From positions 1 to 49,538 of the forward strand of contig NZ_CAXQBR010000101.1 in the NCBI RefSeq assembly GCF_964222135.1: a DNA stretch of 49,538 bases, in the 5' to 3' direction. The notes under the pieces are model-generated. The model made no database searches. It was not told where the DNA came from and worked only from the letters and a program-made list of their open reading frames with translations. The DNA is from Euzebya sp. Its GTDB lineage: Bacteria; Actinomycetota; Nitriliruptoria; Euzebyales; Euzebyaceae. The position numbers and the translations under genes were made by a program. Positions 15,957-23,928 of this stretch are shown in pieces; the stretch's first letter is position 1, and the number at the start of each line of letters is the position of its first letter.

Positions 15957-17380
15957 TCGGGCTGGCCGTCATGGGCCAGAACCTCGTGCTGAACATGGCC
16001 GACCACGGGTTCGACGTGGCGGTGCACAACAGGAGCGCGGAGGTGACCCGGGCGTTCCTCGACGGTCCCGCCGCCGGGAAGTCGATCACCGGCCACGACG
16101 ACGTGGAGGGGCTCGTCGCCGCCCTCGAGCGGCCCCGCAAGGTCATGCTGATGGTCAAGGCCGGTGACGTCGTCGACACCGTCATCGACCAGGTCGCGCC
16201 CCTCCTCGACGAGGGCGACGTGATCATCGACGGGGGCAACTCCCTCTACACCGACTCGATCCGGCGGACCGAGGCGCTCGCCGACCAGGGCATCCACTTC
16301 GTCGGCGCGGGGGTCAGCGGGGGTGAGGAGGGGGCGCGCACCGGTCCGTCGATCATGCCCGGCGGTGACGTGACGGCGTGGCCGCTCGTCCGCGACATCC
16401 TCCAGTCCATCGCCGCCGACGCACCCGACGGCCGCCCGTGCTGCGACTGGGTGGGACCCGGCGGTGCCGGCCACTTCGTGAAGATGGTCCACAACGGCAT
16501 CGAGTACGGCGACATGCAGGTGATCGCCGAGGCCTACGACCTGATGCGGTGCGCCGGCATGTCCAACGCCGACATGGCGGCGACGTTCCGGACCTGGGAC
16601 GACGGCGTGCTCGACAGCTTCCTGATCGAGATCACCGCCGACATCCTCGCCCACACCGACCCCGACACCGGCGAGGCGACGATCGACGTGATCCTCGACG
16701 CGGCCGGGCAGAAGGGCACCGGCAAGTGGACGGCGATCGCGGCGCTCGACGCCGGCCAACCGCTGACGCTCGTCTCCGAGGCCGTGTTCGCCCGCGTCGT
16801 GTCGGCCCTCGTGGACCGGCGGCAGGAGGCCGCGGAGGTCCTCGCCGGACCGCACCGCGACCTGGACGCCTCCGCGCTCGACCTGGACGACCTCCGCGAT
16901 GCCCTGTACGCCTCGAAGATCGTCTCCTACGCCCAGGGCTTCATGCTGCTCGCGGACGCGAGCGACGCGCACGGCTGGGACCTCGACCTCGGCCGCATCG
17001 CGAGCCTGTGGCGGGAGGGCTGCATCATCCGCGCCGTGTTCCTCGACGACATCACGGCCGCCTTCGACGACGACCCGTCGCTGTCCAACCTCATGCTGGC
17101 CGACACCTTCACCCAGGCGCTCGCCGCCGCGCAGGACGGCTGGCGTCGGGTGGTCACCGCCGGCGTCGCCGCGGGGATCCCCCTGCCGGCGTACGCGTCC
17201 GCGCTCGCGTTCTACGACGGGATCCGCTCGGCCCGCACGCCGGCGAACCTGATCCAGGCCCAGCGCGACTACTTCGGGGCCCACACCTACGAGCGGGTCG
17301 ACCGGCCGCGCGGGGAGTTCCTCCACACCGACTGGACCGGCCACGGCGGCGACGTGACCTCGGGGTCCTACACGACCTGA
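15935..17380 (+). CDS. gnd: 6-phosphogluconate dehydrogenase (decarboxylating)
   Basis: 481 aa, the long-form enzyme. The N-terminal Rossmann GLAVMGQNLVLNMADHGF and NRS (NADP specificity) are followed by GAGVSGGEEGARTGPSIMPG, the catalytic Lys in GHFVKMVHNGIEYGDMQ, and the C-terminal signature LDAAGQKGTGKWTAIAALD. It converts 6-phosphogluconate to ribulose-5-phosphate with NADPH production. ATG 15935 lies within the decayed tail of the LysR remnant. A bidirectional terminator follows. Confidence 0.97.
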   Translation: MAADIGLIGLAVMGQNLVLNMADHGFDVAVHNRSAEVTRAFLDGPAAGKSITGHDDVEGLVAALERPRKVMLMVKAGDVVDTVIDQVAPLLDEGDVIIDGGNSLYTDSIRRTEALADQGIHFVGAGVSGGEEGARTGPSIMPGGDVTAWPLVRDILQSIAADAPDGRPCCDWVGPGGAGHFVKMVHNGIEYGDMQVIAEAYDLMRCAGMSNADMAATFRTWDDGVLDSFLIEITADILAHTDPDTGEATIDVILDAAGQKGTGKWTAIAALDAGQPLTLVSEAVFARVVSALVDRRQEAAEVLAGPHRDLDASALDLDDLRDALYASKIVSYAQGFMLLADASDAHGWDLDLGRIASLWREGCIIRAVFLDDITAAFDDDPSLSNLMLADTFTQALAAAQDGWRRVVTAGVAAGIPLPAYASALAFYDGIRSARTPANLIQAQRDYFGAHTYERVDRPRGEFLHTDWTGHGGDVTSGSYTT

Positions 17381-17397
17381 CCGTCGGCGCGGCCGTG

Positions 17398-17431
17398 CAG
17401 TCGTGACCGGCACGCAGTCGTGACCGGCACG
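17398..17431. repeat. 17-bp perfect tandem duplication
   Basis: CAGTCGTGACCGGCACG occurs twice back to back between gnd and the terminator. It is probably a replication-slippage duplication; no coding or regulatory role is visible. Confidence 0.9.
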
Positions 17432-17432
17432 G

Positions 17433-17473
17433 TGTGTCGGTAAGCCCGTCAGGTTGACGGGCCTTCCGACACA
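17433..17473. terminator. bidirectional terminator between gnd and the ctaG-like gene
   Basis: Nested stem: TGTGTCGG pairs with CCGACACA and inside it GCCCGTCA pairs with TGACGGGC around a GGT loop. Small symmetric internal loops (TAA and CTT) separate the two stems. It lies between two converging genes and overlaps the ctaG stop codon at 17449-17451. Confidence 0.8.
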
Positions 17474-18321
17474 TCGACGGGGCCGCGGGGCATCGCCGGC
17501 GCCGCGGGTGCCGCGGCGCGGTCGGTCTCGCGCATCCAGGCCGCCAGCAGCGACAGGACCGCGCCGACGTGGATGGCGCTGGCCGGCACCCACATGATCA
17601 CCCCGGCCAGCTTCTGGTCGGCGAGGTGGCTGAGCCCCCAGGCCGCCGTCGTCGTGGCGTACCCCTCGTACCAGGGCGCGGAGGCGAAGACCATCAGCGC
17701 CGACAAGAGGATCGTGGGGAGGGCGGCGGCGAACACGAGGAACATGCCCTGCCCCCGATCGACCCGGTGGCGGCCGCGGACGCCGACCGCGACGGACCAG
17801 AACACCAGGGCCGTGCCGAAGAAGCTGACGTGCTCGAGGACGTGGACGACCTCGTGGCGGAGGGCCGCGTCGTACAGCCACGCGGCGTGCCAGGTCCACA
17901 GCGCACCCACGTAGAGGAGCCACGCCACGGCGGGCCGCAGCACCGCCCGCACCCGCGGGGTGCCCAAGCGCAGCCGGACCCGCACCGCGGTGACCCCCCG
18001 GCGCAGCGCCGGCGGGCTGCCCCGGACCAGCACCACCCCCGGCCGGCTGAGCGCGAACGCGGGGGCGGCGACCCCGACGAGCAGCACGTGCTGGACCATG
18101 TGCGCCGACGCGAGCGCGCCGGACATGGCCTCGAGCGGGGACACCCGCGCGACGAACCCCGCCGCGAGCCCGACGGCGACCGCGGCGGAGCGCCACCGGG
18201 GCGGACGTCGGCGACGCCCGGACAGACCGCGCGCGTACGCGCCTCCCGCGGCCAGGAGGCCGACGACGACGAGCGGGTCGACGGACCACGCCGTCCAGAC
18301 GGCAGAAGGGCTGGTCAGCAC
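17449..18321 (-). CDS. ctaG: CtaG-like cytochrome c oxidase assembly membrane protein
   Basis: 290 aa with about seven membrane helices. It matches the Bacillus-type CtaG (caa3_CtaG) family: MVQHVLLVGVAAPAFALSRP, LWTWHAAWLYDAALRHEVVH, LEHVSFFGTALVFW and the terminal LADQKLAGVIMWVPASAIH. The several conserved membrane His residues suit copper handling for the oxidase. GTG 18321 overlaps the end of the upstream 3-helix protein by 7 nt, so the two are coupled. It is the distal gene of the oxidase locus. Confidence 0.85.
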   Translation of the reverse strand: MLTSPSAVWTAWSVDPLVVVGLLAAGGAYARGLSGRRRRPPRWRSAAVAVGLAAGFVARVSPLEAMSGALASAHMVQHVLLVGVAAPAFALSRPGVVLVRGSPPALRRGVTAVRVRLRLGTPRVRAVLRPAVAWLLYVGALWTWHAAWLYDAALRHEVVHVLEHVSFFGTALVFWSVAVGVRGRHRVDRGQGMFLVFAAALPTILLSALMVFASAPWYEGYATTTAAWGLSHLADQKLAGVIMWVPASAIHVGAVLSLLAAWMRETDRAAAPAAPAMPRGPVDVSEGPST

Positions 18322-18686
18322 GGCCGCAGCCACAGCACCGGCGCGGCGGTCGCGATGATCGCCAGCGCGAACAGGCCGTCGAGGCCGATGCCGACGAGCA
18401 GGAGCACGTCGATGCTCGGCTCCACCTCCGGCCGGTACGTCCAGGTCCTCCGCGCGGCGACCCCCGTCGCGACGAGCGCCCCGGCCGTGGCGGCGACGAC
18501 CGCCCACCCGAAGGCCGTGAGCCCGAGCCACGCCGGTCCGGCCGCACCGACCTCGCACACCACCTCGGCGAGCAGGTACACCGCCATGAAGTGCCCCCAC
18601 CACAACGACGGCCCGGCCAGCAGCGCGATCCAGACGGGGCGGGAGGTGGGGGTCACCACCTCGGGCTCGGGCAGGGGTCCGCTCAT
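18315..18686 (-). CDS. small three-helix membrane protein of the oxidase locus
   Basis: 123 aa with hydrophobic segments at about residues 17-45, 52-77 and 92-118. The first contains PSLWWGHFMAVYLLAEVVC with a membrane His. No family is recognised. It lies between the subunit I-III gene and ctaG with overlaps on the 3' side, so a role in oxidase assembly or as an accessory subunit is a reasonable inference. Confidence 0.75.
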   Translation of the reverse strand: MSGPLPEPEVVTPTSRPVWIALLAGPSLWWGHFMAVYLLAEVVCEVGAAGPAWLGLTAFGWAVVAATAGALVATGVAARRTWTYRPEVEPSIDVLLLVGIGLDGLFALAIIATAAPVLWLRPC

Positions 18687-18707
18687 GTCAGGTCACTCAT
18701 GTCAGGT
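18682..18707. repeat. tandem duplication (14-bp period) at the oxidase gene junction
   Basis: CTCATGTCAGGT occurs at 18682-18693 and 18696-18707. On the minus strand this repeats the stop/start junction of the subunit I-III gene and the next gene, leaving a five-codon mini-frame (MSDLT) between them. The ancestral genes probably had a tighter junction. Confidence 0.85.
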
Positions 18708-21258
18708 ACGGCCCGAGGTAGTCGGTGCCGATCCCGATCAGCCACACGACGACCATCACGCCGTAGAACCGCGTGACGTTCACGACGTGGGCGTGGCGGC
18801 GCTCGGAGTAGTGCCCCCGCAGCGACCAGACCAGCGTCATCGCGCAGGCGATCAGCGTCCCGGCGGCGACGGTGACGACGAAGCCGCCCAGGGAGAAGAC
18901 GATCGACCCGTACGCGTGGTCGCTCGGCCCGAAGGGCTGGCCGGCGAGGTCGATGCACAGCAGGGCGACGGCGGCGGCGCCGAGACCGAGTGCGACCGCC
19001 ACGCCGGTGCGCAGACCGGCCTGGTCGCCGACGCGGATGCGCCGCAGGCCGCGGTGCATGGCCAGGCCGCCGGCCACGGCCAGGGCCGACGTGGCTGCGG
19101 CCACAAGCAGGTCGGGACGTGGCAGGCCGGTCGGGGGCCACGCCGGCGCGTCGAGGCGCAGGTAGAAGTAGCCGAGGAGGAAGCTGGTGAACGCGATGCC
19201 GACGAACAGCGCGGCGACGGCCGTGCCCCAGCTGGCCACGACGACGCTGCCGCCGGCGCGGACGGGCACGCCGTGCTCGGTCTCGAAGGCGATCTCCTCC
19301 TCCTCGGTCATGGGGGCGGGGACCGGGCGGTTCCAGGCGATCACCGCCACGACGATGGTGAGGACCGACGGCACCACGGCCCAGCGGATGCCGGTCAGCT
19401 CGGCGGTGAAGATCCCGAGCGTGCCGAAGGCGGCGATGAGGGGCCAGATCGACGGGTCGGCCACCCGGAAGATCTCGACGGGCCTGCCGTCCGCGGTGCC
19501 GACGATCAGGGCAGCACGCCACCGGAGGGGCCAGCGCGCCATGCCCTGGACCAGCCCCTCGGTCGCGGTGTCGCCCTCGTGCAGGTCGTCCTGGTCCCAC
19601 AGCGGGTGGCGGCTGTGCACGATCGGCGCGACGGACCAGCCGTGCTCGCTCGGGGGGGAGGGGACCGCCCACTCGAGGGTGTCCGCTCCCCAGGGGTTGG
19701 GTCCGGCCTCCTCGCCGTGGCGGTAGCTGCGCCAGACGTTGAGGATGAACAGGCCGATGCCGGGGACGATGATGAACACCCCGATGGTGGAGATCAGGTT
19801 GTAGATGTCCCAGCCGGTGCCCTCGGGGTAGGTGTAGACCCGCCGCGGCATGCCGAGCAGCCCGGCCACGTGCATCGGGAAGAACGCGACGTTCACGCCG
19901 ACGAAGAGCAGCCAGAAGTTCCACCGCCCGAGCCGCTCCCCCAGCACCTTGCCGGTGAACTTGGGGAACCAGTAGTAGACGCCGGCGAAGATCGGGAACG
20001 CCACGCCGCCGATCAGCACGTAGTGCAGGTGGCCGACCACGAAGTAGGTGTCGTGGGCCTGCAGGTCGAAGGGCACCGCGGCCACCATGATCCCCGTGAT
20101 CCCGCCGATGACGAAGATCACGAGGAACCCGACGACGAACAGGAACGGCGTGTTCCAGCGCGGCCGGCCCTGCCAGATCGTGGCGACCCACGCGTAGATC
20201 TGCACCGCCGCCGGGATGCCGATGACCATGCTGGCGGCCGCGAAGAAGGCCAGCACGATCGGCGGCAGGCCGGTGGCGAACATGTGGTGGGCCCAGAGCC
20301 CGAAGGAGAGGACCGCGATGGCCACCATCGCGCCGACCAGCCACCCGTAGCCGACGATGCGTCGGCGGACCATCACCGGCAGGACCATCGACACGATGCC
20401 GGTCGCCGGGAGGAACTGGATGTACACCTCGGGGTGGCCGAAGATCCAGAAGAGGTGCTGCCACAGCAGCGACGAGCCGCCCTGCTCGGGGTCGAAGAAG
20501 TTGAAGTCGAACCCCCGGTCGAGCTCGAGCATCAGGCTGCCGACGATCAGCGGCGTGAAGGCGAAGAGGATCATCACCGACGTGATCAGCATCGCCCAGG
20601 CGTAGAGGGGGATCCGGGTGAGGGTCATGCCCGGTGCGCGCATCTTGAGCACGCCGATCACGATCTCCATCCCGGCGGCGATCGCCCCGACCTCGGCGAC
20701 GCCGAGGCCGAGCACCCAGAAGTCGAGGGCCTTGTCGGGGGAGTACTCGAGCAAGCTGAGGGGCGTGTACGCGAACCAGCCGGCGTCGGGCACCAGCTGG
20801 AAGAGCGTGCTCGAGTAGTACAGCAGCCCGCCCATCAGGAACGTGTAGTACGCGAACGCGCCCAGGCGCGGGAACGGCATCTCCCGCGACCCGAGGATCA
20901 GGGGCAGCACCATGATGGCGAACCCCTCGAAGATCGGGAGGATGACCAGGAACATGGTCACCGACCCGTGGTTGGTGAACAGCTCGTTGTAGAGCTGGGG
21001 GCTGATCAGGTCGAGCTCGGGCCAGGCCAGCTGCACGCGCATGAGCAGCGAGTCGAAGCTGCCGCCCAGCAGCAGGAAGAAGAAGCCGGTGCCCATCAGC
21101 CGCAGGCCGATGACGTCGTTCTGGACCGACTTGATCCGCCCGATCAGCCCCGGTGGGTCGGCCCACAGCCGGTCGAGGGTCTCGTGCGTCTCCGGCTCCG
21201 CCGCCGCGGGGGAGCTGGCGGTCCGGCGCGCGTCGTCGGCGCGGTCGTCGTCTGCCAC
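18697..21258 (-). CDS. ctaD: cytochrome c oxidase subunit I-III fusion
   Basis: 853 aa. Residues about 40-560 are haem-copper oxidase subunit I: His97 and His412 for low-spin haem, His275-Pro-Glu-Val-Tyr279 and His324/His325 for CuB with the His-Tyr crosslink, His410 for high-spin haem. The rest is a subunit III-like region ending YLGPYLT. It reduces O2 to water at the membrane. Two proton-channel positions look altered: the K-channel Lys aligns with Gln353 (AAVQIYAW) and the D-channel Asp aligns with Glu126 (SREMPFPRLG). GTG 21258 directly follows the ctaC stop. Confidence 0.93.
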   Translation of the reverse strand: MADDDRADDARRTASSPAAAEPETHETLDRLWADPPGLIGRIKSVQNDVIGLRLMGTGFFFLLLGGSFDSLLMRVQLAWPELDLISPQLYNELFTNHGSVTMFLVILPIFEGFAIMVLPLILGSREMPFPRLGAFAYYTFLMGGLLYYSSTLFQLVPDAGWFAYTPLSLLEYSPDKALDFWVLGLGVAEVGAIAAGMEIVIGVLKMRAPGMTLTRIPLYAWAMLITSVMILFAFTPLIVGSLMLELDRGFDFNFFDPEQGGSSLLWQHLFWIFGHPEVYIQFLPATGIVSMVLPVMVRRRIVGYGWLVGAMVAIAVLSFGLWAHHMFATGLPPIVLAFFAAASMVIGIPAAVQIYAWVATIWQGRPRWNTPFLFVVGFLVIFVIGGITGIMVAAVPFDLQAHDTYFVVGHLHYVLIGGVAFPIFAGVYYWFPKFTGKVLGERLGRWNFWLLFVGVNVAFFPMHVAGLLGMPRRVYTYPEGTGWDIYNLISTIGVFIIVPGIGLFILNVWRSYRHGEEAGPNPWGADTLEWAVPSPPSEHGWSVAPIVHSRHPLWDQDDLHEGDTATEGLVQGMARWPLRWRAALIVGTADGRPVEIFRVADPSIWPLIAAFGTLGIFTAELTGIRWAVVPSVLTIVVAVIAWNRPVPAPMTEEEEIAFETEHGVPVRAGGSVVVASWGTAVAALFVGIAFTSFLLGYFYLRLDAPAWPPTGLPRPDLLVAAATSALAVAGGLAMHRGLRRIRVGDQAGLRTGVAVALGLGAAAVALLCIDLAGQPFGPSDHAYGSIVFSLGGFVVTVAAGTLIACAMTLVWSLRGHYSERRHAHVVNVTRFYGVMVVVWLIGIGTDYLGPYLT

Positions 21259-22206
21259 CTACTCCAACCCCTCCAGGTAGGCGACGAGCGCGTCGAGGTC
21301 GTCGTCGGACAGCGGGCTCGACGGCATGTCGACGCCCTCCTTGAACGCGTCGGGGTCGTGGATCCAGTCCCGCAGGAGCGCCGGCTCGTTCGCCAGGGTC
21401 CTCGCCGCGATCGTGTCGCGGCTCGCGAGGTGCGTCAGGTCGGGGCCGCGGTCGCCGTCGACCCCGTCGACGCCGCGGATCGTGTGGCACTCGACGCAGT
21501 TGGAGCCCCGCAGCACGTCCTGGCCGCGCTGGGCGGTCGCGCCCTGCGGCGGGGCTGCCGGCTCGGCCTGGGCCGCCAGCCAGGCGTCGAAGTCCTCCCG
21601 CGGCTCCGCACGGGCGACGAGGCCCATCCGGGCGTGCTGCAGACCGCAGAACTCCGCGCACTGGCCGGGGTACTCACCGGGCTCGTCGGCGATGACGACC
21701 AGCGAGGTCGGCCCGTCGGGCAACATGTCGATCTTGCCGGCGAGCTGCGGGATCCAGAAGCTGTGGATCACGTCGGCGGACGACAGGCGGAACTCGACGC
21801 GCTCCCCGACGGGCAGGTGGACCTCGTTCGCGGTGGTCACACCGGCCTCGGGGTAGCGCACCTCGAACCACCACTGGTGCCCGATCACCTCGATGACCAG
21901 GTCCCCCTCCTCGGCCTCGGGGAGGGCCTGCATGCCGACCAGCGTCAACGCGAAGGTGATGCCGATCAGCACCGCCGGCTGGACGACGCCGGCCCCCACC
22001 AGCCAGACCCGACCGCTGCGCCGCCCGTCGTCGAGCGGGACGCCCTCGTCATCGGCCTCGCCGCGGCGGCGGAGGGCGAGCGCCAGCGCCACGGCGAACA
22101 CGACGAAGGCCGCGGTGCCGAGCCACAGCATCCACCACCACAGGTCCTCCATGCCCCGCGCGACCGGGCCGGCCGGCAACAGGGTGGCGAGGACGTGTGG
22201 GATCAC
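21259..22206 (-). CDS. ctaC: cytochrome c oxidase subunit II fused to cytochrome c (caa3 type)
   Basis: 315 aa. Two N-terminal helices (about 20-45 and 68-92) are followed by a cupredoxin domain with the CuA ligands His148, Cys183, Glu185, Cys187, His191 and Met194 (GQCAEFCGLQHARM). A C-terminal class I cytochrome c domain has CVECH at 237-241 and a probable axial Met294 in VDMPSSPLS. Such fusions take electrons directly from membrane carriers or the bc1 complex. GTG 22206 is weakly supported by GAG close upstream. A clear promoter lies about 75 bp upstream. It is first in the oxidase operon. Confidence 0.94.
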   Translation of the reverse strand: MIPHVLATLLPAGPVARGMEDLWWWMLWLGTAAFVVFAVALALALRRRGEADDEGVPLDDGRRSGRVWLVGAGVVQPAVLIGITFALTLVGMQALPEAEEGDLVIEVIGHQWWFEVRYPEAGVTTANEVHLPVGERVEFRLSSADVIHSFWIPQLAGKIDMLPDGPTSLVVIADEPGEYPGQCAEFCGLQHARMGLVARAEPREDFDAWLAAQAEPAAPPQGATAQRGQDVLRGSNCVECHTIRGVDGVDGDRGPDLTHLASRDTIAARTLANEPALLRDWIHDPDAFKEGVDMPSSPLSDDDLDALVAYLEGLE

Positions 22207-22279
22207 CTCGGCGCGGTCCCGGGACGGGGCCGTGTCTCACATGGCGGTCGCACGCGCGCTCCTCGTCGGCGTCCGCGCG

Positions 22280-22309
22280 ACGATAGGCAGACCGTCGGCG
22301 GGAGGTCAA
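22280..22309 (-). promoter_or_regulatory. putative sigma-70 promoter for the oxidase operon
   Basis: On the minus strand a -35 TTGACC (22304-22309) and a -10 TATCGT (22280-22285) are separated by 18 bp. Transcription would begin near 22273 and give a leader of about 65 nt before ctaC. Confidence 0.6.
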
Positions 22310-22352
22310 CGACTCCCTCGCGCGCCCGGGCCCGCCGCAAACCGGTTCTCCG

Positions 22353-22781
22353 TCAGGGCTCGTGCCAGCCGACCACGCCGACCTCGACCTGCTCGCGGGC
22401 CGGCGACCCGTCGAACACCAGCCCGACGGTGCCGGTGCCCCCGGCGGTGACGTAGTCGATCTCGGCGGACACCGTCGACCCGGGGTCGCCCGAGACGTGC
22501 CCCTCGACCTGCACGGCGGCCCCCGCCCTCCCGCCGGTGTTGCGCACCTCCACGAGGACGAGGTGCCCGTCACCGGCCGGCACTACCTCGACCACCGACG
22601 CGGTGAACGCGGGCGGCTCGTCCCCCCGCGTCAGGGCCGTCACGACCAGGCCGGCGAGCACCACGAGCACGATCACGAGCCCGACGCCCGCCATCGCCCA
22701 CTCGAGCGGCGGGGTGCCGGCGTCGAAGCGGACCGGGTCGCGGTCGGTGCCCGACACCTCCTCGGCGTCGCCCGTGCTCAC
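22353..22781 (-). CDS. TIGR02588-like single-pass membrane protein
   Basis: 142 aa: short acidic cytoplasmic head, one helix (LEWAMAGVGLVIVLVVLAGL, about 26-45), then an extracytoplasmic beta-rich domain (VLVEVRNTGGRAG, VGLVFDGSP). The layout matches the conserved hypothetical family TIGR02588, normally next to TIGR02587, as here. Function unknown. It lies directly upstream of the oxidase operon on the same strand but has its own terminal gap of about 150 bp before ctaC. Confidence 0.7.
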   Translation of the reverse strand: MSTGDAEEVSGTDRDPVRFDAGTPPLEWAMAGVGLVIVLVVLAGLVVTALTRGDEPPAFTASVVEVVPAGDGHLVLVEVRNTGGRAGAAVQVEGHVSGDPGSTVSAEIDYVTAGGTGTVGLVFDGSPAREQVEVGVVGWHEP

Positions 22782-22827
22782 CGCCCGACCTCCTCCGGCC
22801 TATCTGCGACCACTCGCCAGCTCGTGG

Positions 22828-23664
22828 TCACAGGATCACCCGGGCGGCGGCCGCGCCGAGGGAGCCGGGGACGGCGAGGACGACGACCTGCAGGACGACC
22901 GTGCTGAGGGGGACGGCGTCGGTCCGCCCGAACACCCACAGCAGGTAGGCGCTGATCGCGCAGGCGACCGCGTAGCCCACCACGGTGTAGCCGACGAACG
23001 TCGACCAGCCCGGGGCGTCGGCGCGGTGCTGGCCGGCGAAGCCCAGCAGGTAGACCACGGCGTGCATGCCCGCCAACGATGCGGCCATCAGGACCAGCGC
23101 GCGCGGATCGGCCACCCGAGCGGCGATCAGGACGACCTCCTCGGTCGGCGCGATCGAGACGTTCAGGCTGAGGGCGCCGACGGCCATCAGCAGCACCTCG
23201 TAGCCGTACCCGGTGGTGCCGCCCGAGGCCCCCGGCCCGTGCACGAAGTGGCTGCGGGCGATGGCGGCGCCGACGCTGGTCGGGACGGACTGGACGGCGA
23301 CGAGGGCCAGCCACTCCGCCGGCGTCCGCGCGCTGTCGGTCACCCCGAGGAGGGTCAGCACCACCACCGACGTGAGGGCGCCGACCCCGTAGGCGACCAG
23401 CGCGTCCGCGATCACGTCGCGGAGCGGCAGGCCGCGCTCGTCGCGGAAGCCGAGGTAGCGGACCAGCACCACCAGGGCGGGCAGTGCGAGGGCGACGAAC
23501 ACGACGAGGCGCCACGGCGACAGGGTCAGCGCCAGATCCCACATCTCGAGCGTCATCAGCAGCGGGAGCCCGAGGATCAGCGCGCCGGCGACCGCGCGCG
23601 CCACACCGAGCCCCAGCTCTCGTGCACCGGGGGGCTGGACGTGCGGCTGGTCGGCGGCGCTCAC
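22828..23664 (-). CDS. TIGR02587-like polytopic membrane protein
   Basis: 278 aa with about seven or eight helices. Segments ARAVAGALILGLPLLMTLEM, the loop SIAPTEEVVLIAAR and the C-terminal AVPGSLGAAAARVIL fit the TIGR02587 integral membrane family, of unknown function. GTG 23664 gives the usual start before the first helix; the frame is open further upstream but enters repetitive intergenic DNA. It is the first gene of a two-gene unit with the TIGR02588-like gene 46 bp downstream, and the repeat array lies upstream of it. Confidence 0.7.
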   Translation of the reverse strand: MSAADQPHVQPPGARELGLGVARAVAGALILGLPLLMTLEMWDLALTLSPWRLVVFVALALPALVVLVRYLGFRDERGLPLRDVIADALVAYGVGALTSVVVLTLLGVTDSARTPAEWLALVAVQSVPTSVGAAIARSHFVHGPGASGGTTGYGYEVLLMAVGALSLNVSIAPTEEVVLIAARVADPRALVLMAASLAGMHAVVYLLGFAGQHRADAPGWSTFVGYTVVGYAVACAISAYLLWVFGRTDAVPLSTVVLQVVVLAVPGSLGAAAARVIL

Positions 23665-23734
23665 GCGGTCACCCCACCCCGGGGCGGTGGCACACCACAA
23701 CCGGCCGGGCGGCCGTGCCGTGACCCGCCGACCG

Positions 23735-23926
23735 CACGGATCGACTCCGCGCTCCCACCGATCGACTCCGCGCCAGCGCGGCGCAGGCCGCTGAGCAGGG
23801 ACGACGCCCACGGATCTGTCGACCCGGTCCCCGCGCACCCCGTCTCCGGAGTCGATCCGTGCCCTGAGGGGCGTGTGACCGGAGTCGATCCGTGCCCAGG
23901 GGGGCGTGCGTCAGGAGTCGGGTCCT
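23735..23926. repeat. intergenic array A of the 15-bp repeat CACGGATCGACTCCG
   Basis: Within the 264-bp gap between the GT2 gene and the TIGR02587-like gene. Direct copies at 23735-23749 and 23756-23770 (the second has one change, CACC for CACG), 21 bp apart. Inverted copies CGGAGTCGATCCGTG at 23847-23861 and 23880-23894, 33 bp apart. Degenerate relatives lie near 23809-23826 and 23911-23926. The core CGGATCGACTCCG is itself an imperfect dyad (CGGA/TCCG around TCGA). No gene is apparent in the gap. Spacings near whole helical turns suggest protein binding. Confidence 0.8.
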
Positions 23927-23928
23927 GC

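Noticed and set aside
17569-22455. A 1628-codon open frame on the plus strand across the oxidase region
   Set aside because: It is antisense to ctaG, ctaD and ctaC, composed of Gly/Arg/Asp/His-rich low-complexity text, and arises from the GC-rich third positions of the real minus-strand genes.
23735-23926. CRISPR array
   Set aside because: Repeat units are short (15 bp), spacing is irregular (21 and 33 bp), copies are on both strands, and no cas gene is present.
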